In this document: in pieces, positions 6,189 through 12,655 of the stretch
How the letters are laid out: every line of letters starts with the position of its first letter
How positions within the stretch are numbered: position 1 is the first letter of the stretch
Source of the DNA: Myxococcales bacterium
GTDB taxonomy: Bacteria > Myxococcota > Polyangia > Fen-1088
Assembly (NCBI GenBank): GCA_003157315.1
Contig: PMJE01000139.1
Span: 2,112-14,766 of the forward strand
Length of the DNA: 12,655 nt
Direction of reading: 5' to 3'
Translations under genes and position numbers: made by a program
Notes under the pieces: generated by a model
Database searches by the model: none
What the model saw: the letters and a program-made list of their open reading frames with translations, nothing else
What the model was told of the DNA's origin: nothing

Positions 6189-9100
6189 TCAGCCTGTCAC
6201 GCACGCCACCACTTCCTGCAGCCGCTTTCGTGCGGCGGCCAGGTGGTCGCGCTTTTCTTCATCGTCGAAGGCATACGACAGCCTCATGTCGGGCGAGAGT
6301 TTCCAGCGGCTGTCTTTGCGCTGTACCAGCCGCATGACCTTGGCCGGATCCAGAGGCGCGTCCACGCCCGCGGATAGCACCATTCGGCCGGCGGTCAGTT
6401 CGTAGGCCCGTGCTCCGGTACGGCGCACCAGGGTCTTGTCGGTCATGACCTCGCCGAGCAGGCGGGCTTCGTCAGGCAGCGGGCCGTAGCGATCTTCCAA
6501 CTCGGCCAAGGTTTCGCGCACCTCGCCCTGGTCGCGGCCCTGGGCCAGGCGCCGGTAGAAATCCAGACGCTGGCCAGTATCGGGAATGTAGTCGTCGGGC
6601 AAGAAAGCGGGCACGTCGACCGCGATCTCCGGGTCGAACTCGCCGCGGATGGGCTGTCCGCGCAGCTCGGCCACGGCTTCTTCCAGAATGTGCGTATAGG
6701 TATCGAAGCCGACCGCGGCGAGCAGGCCCGACTGGCGATCGCCCAAGATCTCGCCCGCACCACGAATCTCGAGATCGTGCGTCGCCACCTGGAATCCTGC
6801 GCCCAGCTCGGTAAAGCGCTGCAACACCTCGAGCCGCTGGCGCGCCTGGGCCGACAGCGCGCCTTCCGATGCAATCACCAAGTAGCAGAACGCGCGCTCC
6901 TTGGCGCGGCCGATGCGCCCGCGCAACTGATAGAGTTGGGCCAACCCGTAGTGATCGGCGTGGTTGACGATCATGGTGTTGGCGCGTGGAATGTCGAGAC
7001 CCGACTCGATGATGGTCGTGCAGCACAGGATGTCGTAGCGCCCGTCGACGAAGTCGATCATCACCCGTTCCAGCTTGGCCTCAGGCATCTGGCCGTGCGC
7101 CATGCCCACGCGCGCTCCGGGCGCTAGGACGCAAACCTCGCGCGTCCACTTGGGCAGATCCTCAACCCGGTTGTGCACGAAGAACACCTGGCCTCCTCGC
7201 CCTAGTTCTTTGGCAATCGCCTCGCGCAGCAACTCGGGATCATAGCCACACACGAAGGTGCGAATGGCCAGCCGGTCGGCGGGCGGCGTGGCGATGATGG
7301 AGATCTCGCGCAGGCCGCTCATGGCCATCTGCAGGGTGCGCGGAATCGGCGTGGCGGTCAGGGTGAGCACGTCAACTTGCGAGCGCATCTCCTTGAGGCG
7401 CTCCTTGTGGGTGACCCCGAAGCGCTGCTCCTCGTCGATGATGAGCAAGCCCAGATTACGGAAGTGCACATCGCGCGACAACAGGCGGTGGGTGCCGATA
7501 ACGATATCCAGCTTCCCGGCGGCCAGCGCAGCGATGGTGTCCCGCTGTTCGCGCTTGCTGCGAAAGCGCGACAGCGACGCCACCCGCACCGGGAAGTCGC
7601 GCAGCCGCTCGGCGAATGTCACCGCGTGCTGTTCGACCAGGACCGTGGTGGGGGCCAGTACCGCGACCTGGCGGCCGCCCAGCGCGGCCAGCAGCGAGGC
7701 GCGCAGAGCCACCTCGGTCTTGCCGTAGCCCACGTCGCCGCACACCAGGCGATCCATGGGCGCCTCGCCTTGCATGTCGGCCAGCACCGCCGCGATGGCC
7801 TTGTCCTGGTCAGCGGTCTCCTCGAAGGGAAAGGTCTCCTCGAACTCACGGAAGATGACGTCCGGGGGCGGGAAAGCATGGCCGGGCAGCGCCTGTCGTT
7901 GGGCGTAGAGCTGCAGCAGATTCTCAGCCAGTTTGCGCGCTTCCGCGGAAACTCGGCGTCGCTTTTCTTGCCAGGTGAAGCCGCCCAACTTGTCGAGTGG
8001 CACGGTCGTGCCGCCCAGGAACCTGTGCACCACGCCGATGCGGTAGACCGGCACGTAGAGCCCGCCGCCGTCGTACTCCAGGTGGAGAAAATCATGCGCC
8101 ACTCCGCGCAGGGTGAGCTTCTTCAAGCCCCGGTAGCGGCCCACCCCTTGTTCGTCGTGGACCACCAGGTCGCCCTCGGCGATCTCGGCGAGATCCCCGA
8201 ACCCGGGCGCACTCGCCGCCGGGGCTGCGCGGTGCGCGCGCGCACCGAAGATCTCCTCTTCGGCGACGAGTGCCAGGCGAGCATCGGGCAGGCGAAATCC
8301 GCGGGTAAGCGGCCCGACCAGAATCTCCAAGCAGGGGCGAGCCGCGCTCCGCGTGAGCAGGTGCTGCGCACCCCCTTCGCTGTGGTCGCGCGGGGCTTCG
8401 GGTGCAAGCCCGAATGCCTGCAGGACTCCGGCCAGCCGGTCTGCGTGGGCGCGGCTGGGCGCCACCAGGCACACGCAGTAGCCGCCAGCCTGCCAGAGCC
8501 GTATACGTTCGCACAGGGCATGTCCGAGATCTTCGTCGCCGCGCTCGTGCAGCAGTTCGGCGCGCAGGCTGGTGTTCGGCTCTGCCGTCAGTCGAACCCG
8601 CGGCGCGGCCGGCACTTGGTCCGCACTGGACGGCGTGATCTCCACTGCGCGCATTTCCAGGCGCGGCCAAGCGGCAAGCGCGAGGCGTGCTTGTTCCTCG
8701 TCGAGCAGGAACTCCTCCGCATCAAGCGCGAGCCGATGCTCGGCCCGGCGATGCAAGGCACTCTCGCGCACGCGGGAGAAGCTGCGGCGCGCTTCTTCCA
8801 GGATGGCCGTCGGATCCTCAACCACCACGCGGGTCTGCGGCGCAAGGTAGTCGAAGAACGAGCCGAGACGGTCATGAAAGATGGGAGCGAGCGCCTCGCT
8901 GCCAAAGAAATCCTCGCCTCGCTCGATCTGCTCCAGTAGGTAGCGGGTCTTGCTTGACGGGTAGGCAGCCTGGTCGGCTGCGGCCAGCAGGCGTGAACGA
9001 GTGTCGGCGCCCGCGGTCACCACCGTCTCCCGCACCGGGTGAAGCTCCACCTTGTCGATGGGCCGCAAGGTGCGCTGGGTGGCGGCGTCGTACAGACGGA

Positions 9101-9734
9101 GTGACTCCACCTCGTCGCCAAAAAGTTCGATGCGAACTGGGTGCTTGTAGACCGGGGGAAAGACGTCGATGACCGCCCCGCGCAGCGCAAAGGTTCCTGG
9201 ATCCTCGACGACCTGCGCGCGGCCGTAGCCAGCCTGGGCAAGGTCATTGATCAAGGCCTCTCTGTCCAGCGTGGAGTGGGCCTCGACCACGCGGCAGAGA
9301 TCGGCGAAGCGCATCGGGGGAACTACGCGCCGGAATACCGCAGCCGCAGACGCCACCACCACGGCGGGCGCGTGGCCGTGACCCAGCCGGTACAGGAGTG
9401 CCAGCCGGCGCATGACCGTGCGGCGATCGGCTTGCATCTCGGCGTGCGGCGAGACTTCGGGCGCAGGAAGATCCAGGACGGGCGGAGGCGAGAGCGGATC
9501 CTCGGCTGACTTTCTCGGCGCTAGGAAGAACGACAGATCCGCACAGCGCGTTTCGACTAGATCCTCGCCAGCAACCAAATAGAGCAGGGGAGCGTGACCG
9601 ATGCCATTGTGAGTCAAATGGGCCGCGATAGCCGGGCCCAGGGCGCCCACAGCGCCATAGACCTCGACCGCGGTCCCGGCACCTGCGTTTTCCAGAAGGG
9701 CCTCGATGTCACGCAATATGAGTCTGGTATCCAC
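6189..9734 (-). CDS. mfd: Transcription-repair coupling factor Mfd
   Basis: This 1181-residue ATP-dependent DNA translocase removes RNA polymerase stalled at lesions and recruits UvrA. Residues 1 to about 350 are the UvrB-like module (GTFALRGAVIDVFPP, RIELFGDEVESLR). The RNA-polymerase-interacting domain is at about 518-580 (GDLVVHDEQGVGRYRGL). The translocase has Walker A GDVGYGKTE at 666-674, APTTVLVEQH at 694-703, the DEEQ box at 767-770, LTATPIPRTLQMAM at 792-805, ESGLDIPRAN at 910-919 and QLRGRIGR at 936-943. The C-terminal TRCF domain follows (about 1030-1150). All motor motifs are intact and the length is normal. The start is GTG at 9734; an upstream in-frame TAG leaves little room for another, though no clear Shine-Dalgarno precedes it. 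It is divergent from the IPT lipoprotein gene and upstream of the sigma-caspase gene on the same strand. Confidence 0.97.
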   Translation of the reverse strand: MDTRLILRDIEALLENAGAGTAVEVYGAVGALGPAIAAHLTHNGIGHAPLLYLVAGEDLVETRCADLSFFLAPRKSAEDPLSPPPVLDLPAPEVSPHAEMQADRRTVMRRLALLYRLGHGHAPAVVVASAAAVFRRVVPPMRFADLCRVVEAHSTLDREALINDLAQAGYGRAQVVEDPGTFALRGAVIDVFPPVYKHPVRIELFGDEVESLRLYDAATQRTLRPIDKVELHPVRETVVTAGADTRSRLLAAADQAAYPSSKTRYLLEQIERGEDFFGSEALAPIFHDRLGSFFDYLAPQTRVVVEDPTAILEEARRSFSRVRESALHRRAEHRLALDAEEFLLDEEQARLALAAWPRLEMRAVEITPSSADQVPAAPRVRLTAEPNTSLRAELLHERGDEDLGHALCERIRLWQAGGYCVCLVAPSRAHADRLAGVLQAFGLAPEAPRDHSEGGAQHLLTRSAARPCLEILVGPLTRGFRLPDARLALVAEEEIFGARAHRAAPAASAPGFGDLAEIAEGDLVVHDEQGVGRYRGLKKLTLRGVAHDFLHLEYDGGGLYVPVYRIGVVHRFLGGTTVPLDKLGGFTWQEKRRRVSAEARKLAENLLQLYAQRQALPGHAFPPPDVIFREFEETFPFEETADQDKAIAAVLADMQGEAPMDRLVCGDVGYGKTEVALRASLLAALGGRQVAVLAPTTVLVEQHAVTFAERLRDFPVRVASLSRFRSKREQRDTIAALAAGKLDIVIGTHRLLSRDVHFRNLGLLIIDEEQRFGVTHKERLKEMRSQVDVLTLTATPIPRTLQMAMSGLREISIIATPPADRLAIRTFVCGYDPELLREAIAKELGRGGQVFFVHNRVEDLPKWTREVCVLAPGARVGMAHGQMPEAKLERVMIDFVDGRYDILCCTTIIESGLDIPRANTMIVNHADHYGLAQLYQLRGRIGRAKERAFCYLVIASEGALSAQARQRLEVLQRFTELGAGFQVATHDLEIRGAGEILGDRQSGLLAAVGFDTYTHILEEAVAELRGQPIRGEFDPEIAVDVPAFLPDDYIPDTGQRLDFYRRLAQGRDQGEVRETLAELEDRYGPLPDEARLLGEVMTDKTLVRRTGARAYELTAGRMVLSAGVDAPLDPAKVMRLVQRKDSRWKLSPDMRLSYAFDDEEKRDHLAAARKRLQEVVACVTG

Positions 9735-9842
9735 GGAGAGGTCAGCCCCCGGCAGGGCCTGCTAGTCATACCCTATCTGTGGCCGGCCCGGCAGCAGCCC
9801 TTCCGCTCGAACCCCAATCCTGCGGCAGTTGCAGAGTCTCCG

Positions 9843-9871
9843 TTGACCGCAGGGTTTGAGAGGGCTAAGGT
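9843..9871 (+). promoter_or_regulatory. Probable sigma-70 promoter of the IPT/TIG lipoprotein gene
   Basis: TTGACC (9843-9848) and TAAGGT (9866-9871) are separated by exactly 17 bases. The -35 matches five of six consensus bases and the -10 has the TAnnnT core. Transcription would begin near 9878, just ahead of the AAGGAGG at 9883-9889 and 19-20 bases before the ATG at 9897. It sits in the 162-base divergent region shared with mfd, for which I could not find a convincing promoter. Confidence 0.5.
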
Positions 9872-9896
9872 GCCATCTATTCAAGGAGGAGCGCAC

Positions 9897-10286
9897 ATGA
9901 AACGCGTCTTGGGGCTGTCGTCGGCCCTTCTGGTCCTAACATTCCTGGCAGCCTGCGATGAGACCAGACTCCGCATCGACCGGGTCGAGCCGTCCGAGGG
10001 TATCACCGCGGGCGGTGACCACATCAACATTGTCGGGGCGGGGCTGCAGCCAGGCAAGACGCAGGTCCGCGTCGCATTCGGTGGTCATGTGGCCGAGCAG
10101 GTTGTCATCGGGTCCAAAGACAAGATCAACCTCATCACCCCGGCCGGGGACAAGGGGCCGGTAGACGTGATCCTGGACTTCGACAACGGGGAGCGTTTCA
10201 AGATCCCGGGCGGCTTCCGCTACATCGAGCCGAAGCAGAACGACGACTTGCGCAAGGCGTTCTTCAACAAGAACAAACAGAAGTAG
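9897..10286 (+). CDS. Small IPT/TIG-domain lipoprotein
   Basis: The protein has 129 residues from the ATG at 9897, chosen because a perfect AAGGAGG (9883-9889) lies 7 bases upstream and a lipoprotein signal starts there. MKRVLGLSSALLVLTFLAAC gives a lipobox LAAC with the lipidated Cys at 20, followed by Asp at +2. Residues about 27-110 form a single IPT/TIG immunoglobulin-like domain: IDRVEPSEGITAGGDHINIV, then VRVAFGG, then PAGDKGPVDVILDFDNGE. The charged tail (KQNDDLRKAFFNKNKQK) may be flexible. In E. coli, Asp at +2 keeps lipoproteins in the inner membrane; whether that rule holds here is unknown. The gene ends tail-to-tail with the FHA gene, with no base between the stops. Its role is unknown; such domains usually bind proteins or glycans. 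Confidence 0.85.
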   Translation: MKRVLGLSSALLVLTFLAACDETRLRIDRVEPSEGITAGGDHINIVGAGLQPGKTQVRVAFGGHVAEQVVIGSKDKINLITPAGDKGPVDVILDFDNGERFKIPGGFRYIEPKQNDDLRKAFFNKNKQK

Positions 10287-11810
10287 CTACTGATAGGCCA
10301 CGCGGAAAAGCTGCTGGCCCATAAGCAGGAGGCTGCCTGTCGGCACGGGTCGCGCCTCGCGCACCCGGAGGAAGGTGCCATTCGACGAACCCAGGTCGGT
10401 CAGGCAGACGCGGCCTTGCGACAGGGCGATCTGTGAGTGCGTGCCCGAGACGTAGCCGTCCTCGGGGAAGAGGACATCGCCGCGCTCACGGCCGAGCACG
10501 ACTGTCTCGTCGAAGAGTGGGAAGGCGGGGCCATCCAGGTCTCGGCCGACGATCACTGACAGGCGGCCCCAGTAACCTGGGTTGGGCGTGCCGACGATCT
10601 CGGTTCCATCCTCAAGTGGGGAGGGTGGGTTGATGATGTCGAAGCGGAGCAGTTCCTGACCGACGCGGAAGGTGTCGCCCGATTCCAGGGGTTCTTCCTG
10701 GGTGAGCTTCACGAACACGCCATTCAAACTGCGCAGGTCGCGGACCTCGAGCCCTTCCTCGGTGAGAACGAATTCAGCGTGGCGGGGCGAAAGATACGGG
10801 TCGGCGTCGAAAAGATGGCCCTGGCCTCGTCCGATCAGATTCTCACCCTCGCGCAGAGGGTGGATTCCACCCTCGGTGCCGTCGGGACGAATCAGAGTGA
10901 GCTGGCCACGAATCGTGACCTTAGCGGGCTCAGGCGCCAACGCCGCGGCCTGCTGCAAGGCAGCTTCAACCACCGCGCCTGCGGCCTGCTTCATGCGGTG
11001 ACCGCAGGCCCCGCAGAACGCAAAGCCAGCAGCCACCACCTTGCCACAGCGTGAACAGGTGGCTGGACCCGGGACTACGGGTGCCGGGGCTGCGGCCGGG
11101 CCTGGAGCATATGCAGTCGGTGCGAGCGAATACGCGGCCGGTGCCGCGGGCACGGCGGCGACCGGCGCAGCGGCTGCCCTGGCAGGGATCTGTGCTGCAG
11201 CGGCCGAAGGTCGGGGCGCTGCCGCGTTTGCTGAGAGCAGAGGATTCGGCGCAGAGGCGGTTCCGCCACCACCGGGGCGCCAGGCGGTCGGCGCGGAGGC
11301 GATTCTTTGTTCCGCCGCTGCGTCCTGTGGCGAGGTCACAGCTCGCGGCCGGGACGCGTCCTGTGAAGGGTCAGGCGTGGATGCAACCGGGCCAGAAACA
11401 AAGGCGGCTGGAGCACCAGTGGGGCTGCCTGCACCCGCTGCGCCCGGGCTTGGCGAGGCCGGCGCGTTCCGTTGAGCTCCTGCAGCTGCGCTGGGACGGA
11501 CTACATGGGGCGCTGAGCCTGCCCCGGCAACCGGCCGAACCACAGCGGCCGCTCCCGGACTGGCTGTCGAGGGCCGTGCTGCCGCAATCACGCCTGAGGA
11601 AGCTGATACAAGCGGAGCGCCCGCGAGTTGGGTCGCTGCCAGTGGAGTGGGTGAATAGGGTCTTGCCATGCCCACGCTGGCGGGCTCCGGCGCGGCTGGA
11701 GACGCCGCCGGAGCCGGTGCAGGAGCCACCGCTTGCAGTTTTTGGCCGCAACCGAGGCAATACTTGAACTGGTCCTGATTTTCTTTGCCGCAACGAGAAC
11801 AGATGATCAC
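10287..11810 (-). CDS. Zinc-ribbon protein with long Ala/Pro linker and two FHA domains
   Basis: This 507-residue protein starts at a GTG (11810) with GGAGGA six bases upstream (11817-11822). Zinc ribbon 1 uses C4, C7, C18 and C21 (CSRCG...CLGCG). Residues about 25-250 are a low-complexity Ala/Pro/Ser linker. Zinc ribbon 2 uses C252, C255, C266 and C269. FHA domain 1 (about 301-392) has the key residues in LIGRGQG, YLSPRHAEF and RSLNGVF. FHA domain 2 (about 415-505) has VLGRERGD, VSGTHSQ and LGSSNGTF. FHA domains bind phosphothreonine peptides, so this is a likely cytoplasmic reader or scaffold in Ser/Thr-kinase signalling. No membrane segment is seen. It is the downstream member of a tandem pair with the FHA gene at 11882-12655, 71 bases away. 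Its kinase and partners are not in the window. Confidence 0.88.
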   Translation of the reverse strand: MIICSRCGKENQDQFKYCLGCGQKLQAVAPAPAPAASPAAPEPASVGMARPYSPTPLAATQLAGAPLVSASSGVIAAARPSTASPGAAAVVRPVAGAGSAPHVVRPSAAAGAQRNAPASPSPGAAGAGSPTGAPAAFVSGPVASTPDPSQDASRPRAVTSPQDAAAEQRIASAPTAWRPGGGGTASAPNPLLSANAAAPRPSAAAAQIPARAAAAPVAAVPAAPAAYSLAPTAYAPGPAAAPAPVVPGPATCSRCGKVVAAGFAFCGACGHRMKQAAGAVVEAALQQAAALAPEPAKVTIRGQLTLIRPDGTEGGIHPLREGENLIGRGQGHLFDADPYLSPRHAEFVLTEEGLEVRDLRSLNGVFVKLTQEEPLESGDTFRVGQELLRFDIINPPSPLEDGTEIVGTPNPGYWGRLSVIVGRDLDGPAFPLFDETVVLGRERGDVLFPEDGYVSGTHSQIALSQGRVCLTDLGSSNGTFLRVREARPVPTGSLLLMGQQLFRVAYQ

Positions 11811-11816
11811 GAGCTA

Positions 11817-11822
11817 TCCTCC
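11817..11822 (-). promoter_or_regulatory. Strong Shine-Dalgarno fixing the GTG start of the FHA gene
   Basis: GGAGGA on the minus strand lies six bases before the GTG at 11810-11808. It supports this non-ATG start, which places the first zinc-ribbon cysteine at residue 4. The 60 bases further upstream (11823-11881) are notably AT-rich compared with the surroundings and could hold a promoter. I found no well-spaced -35/-10 pair there. Confidence 0.6.
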
Positions 11823-11881
11823 GCGCAGTTCATGAAGAAGAACATTAACTTTCATTTTCTCATCAATGCCATGTGCTAACC

Positions 11882-12655
11882 CTAGGAAATCTCCACCCGC
11901 AAGAGCTGCTGGCCGAGGAACACATAGTCACCATGCTCCAACGGGGACTCATCGCTGATGCGCACGAAAGTGCCATTCTTGGATCCCACGTCGGTCACTG
12001 TGAACATCCCATCCGGCCCGATGCTAACCTCGGCGTGGCGCCCCGAGATGAAGGGGTCGTCGGGGAAGTTGAGGTCGTTCCCTTCGCGACCAAGCGTGAT
12101 GCTGTCACCGCGGGCGCGCACGATGAGGCCGATCTCGCCCCCGCGCAGTCGCTGGATGACGCGCATCTTGGAGGCCCGCTTGGGGCTGGCGTAGAAGTAG
12201 GTTCCTTCGGAATCTGGCTGCGGCCCGAAGTCGGGTGGTAGGGCTTCAACCTGCAGGAGTTGCTCGCCCAGCAAGAATACCGCGCCGGACTCCAGCCGCG
12301 ACGGGGAGCGGATGCGCAGGAACACACCGTTGATCGAGTTTTCGTCGCGCACGAACAGCTTGCCCTCCCGGTAGAGGAAGTTGGCGTGGCGCGGGGACAC
12401 CAGGGGGTCATCGGGAAACAGGATGGCGCCATCGGTGCGGCCCACGACATGCTCGGTTCCGCCGAGTTCGTAGGCCAAGCCGTCGGCGCTGTTGGCCTTG
12501 ACCACCACCAGCTTGGCGACGCCGGAAACCTGGACGCCCGAGAAGAACATGGTTTTGCCCGCGCCAGGAGTTGGCGCGGGTGGCGCCTCGATGCGCGCCC
12601 CGCATTGGCCGCAGAAACGATCGCCGATCGGGACTGGGTTGCCACAGGTTGGGCA
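11882..12655 (-). CDS. Zinc-ribbon, double-FHA protein (5' end outside window)
   Basis: The frame is open to the window edge, giving 257 residues without a start. The first visible residues are a zinc ribbon, CPTCGNPVPIGDRFCGQC, with cysteines at partial positions 1, 4, 15 and 18. The Met at 12550 is therefore internal, and only a few codons are probably missing. A short Ala/Pro linker (about 16 residues) leads to FHA domain 1 (about 48-137; VVGRTDG, LVSPRHANF, NSINGVF). FHA domain 2 (about 165-257; TLGREGND, FISGRHAEV, GSKNGTF) ends the protein. All canonical phosphothreonine-binding positions (G-R, S..H, N-G) are kept in both domains. It has the same ribbon-FHA-FHA plan as the gene that follows it 71 bases downstream, and they are probably co-transcribed duplicates. 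Likely a phospho-dependent adaptor; its targets are unknown. Confidence 0.88.
   Translation of the reverse strand, partial: CPTCGNPVPIGDRFCGQCGARIEAPPAPTPGAGKTMFFSGVQVSGVAKLVVVKANSADGLAYELGGTEHVVGRTDGAILFPDDPLVSPRHANFLYREGKLFVRDENSINGVFLRIRSPSRLESGAVFLLGEQLLQVEALPPDFGPQPDSEGTYFYASPKRASKMRVIQRLRGGEIGLIVRARGDSITLGREGNDLNFPDDPFISGRHAEVSIGPDGMFTVTDVGSKNGTFVRISDESPLEHGDYVFLGQQLLRVEIS

Noticed and set aside
7377..8939. A 520-codon open frame on the plus strand
   Set aside because: It lies wholly antisense to mfd, whose motifs are intact. Its composition is that expected from the complement of a high-GC gene, and no family motif is visible.
9594..9896. An N-terminal extension of about 101 codons for the IPT lipoprotein
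   Set aside because: It would overlap the start of mfd and has no domain. The lipoprotein signal, perfect Shine-Dalgarno and promoter all point to the ATG at 9897.
11041..11767. Long plus-strand frames of 144 and 238 codons opposite the FHA linker
   Set aside because: They mirror the Ala/Pro-rich low-complexity linker, which keeps other frames open. The zinc-ribbon/FHA reading is far better supported.
12408..12550. Met at 12550 as the start of the upstream FHA protein
   Set aside because: The frame continues upstream through a complete four-cysteine zinc ribbon to the window edge, matching its paralogue.

Overview
The window looks chromosomal and comes from a high-GC Gram-negative bacterium, most probably a member of the Myxococcota or a relative. 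Four things point there: zinc-ribbon/double-FHA signalling proteins, an ECF-sigma-like domain next to a caspase-like (C14) domain carrying an EF-hand loop, many lipoproteins, and a SurA-type periplasmic chaperone pair beside mfd. The lineage is inferred from protein families; no taxonomic marker gene is present.

Layout. (1) Positions 1-1176 hold two small PIN-type toxin-antitoxin loci transcribed away from each other. On the left is a UPF0175 antitoxin (111-362, minus) followed by only a 17-codon stub of its DUF3368/PIN toxin (65-118). On the right is an apparently intact DUF6364-like antitoxin and PIN_3/VapC-like toxin (533-1176, plus). The right pair has an 11-bp perfect inverted repeat lying directly against its start codon. 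(2) Positions 1166-9734 are all on the minus strand. In transcription order they are mfd (transcription-repair coupling factor), an ECF-sigma/caspase fusion with a frameshifted C-terminal beta-barrel, a WD40-like (PD40) beta-propeller protein, a parvulin-type lipoprotein and a SurA-like foldase. (3) Positions 9897-10286 (plus) encode a small IPT/TIG lipoprotein divergent from mfd, with a good promoter and ribosome binding site. (4) Positions 10287-12655 (minus) hold two tandem paralogues, each a zinc ribbon plus two FHA domains. The upstream one runs off the window edge.

How they work together. The mfd and ppiC/surA genes look like conserved housekeeping genes: DNA repair, and folding of exported and outer-membrane proteins. 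The sigma-caspase and propeller genes sit between them and show rearrangement: loss of the start of the caspase domain at the sigma junction, a one-base frameshift in the barrel, a barrel that seems to stop short, and a propeller gene with no signal peptide. The FHA proteins are probably phosphothreonine readers for Ser/Thr kinases that lie outside the window.

No tRNA, rRNA, CRISPR array, insertion sequence or convincing rho-independent terminator was seen. No non-coding stretch exceeds about 170 bases.
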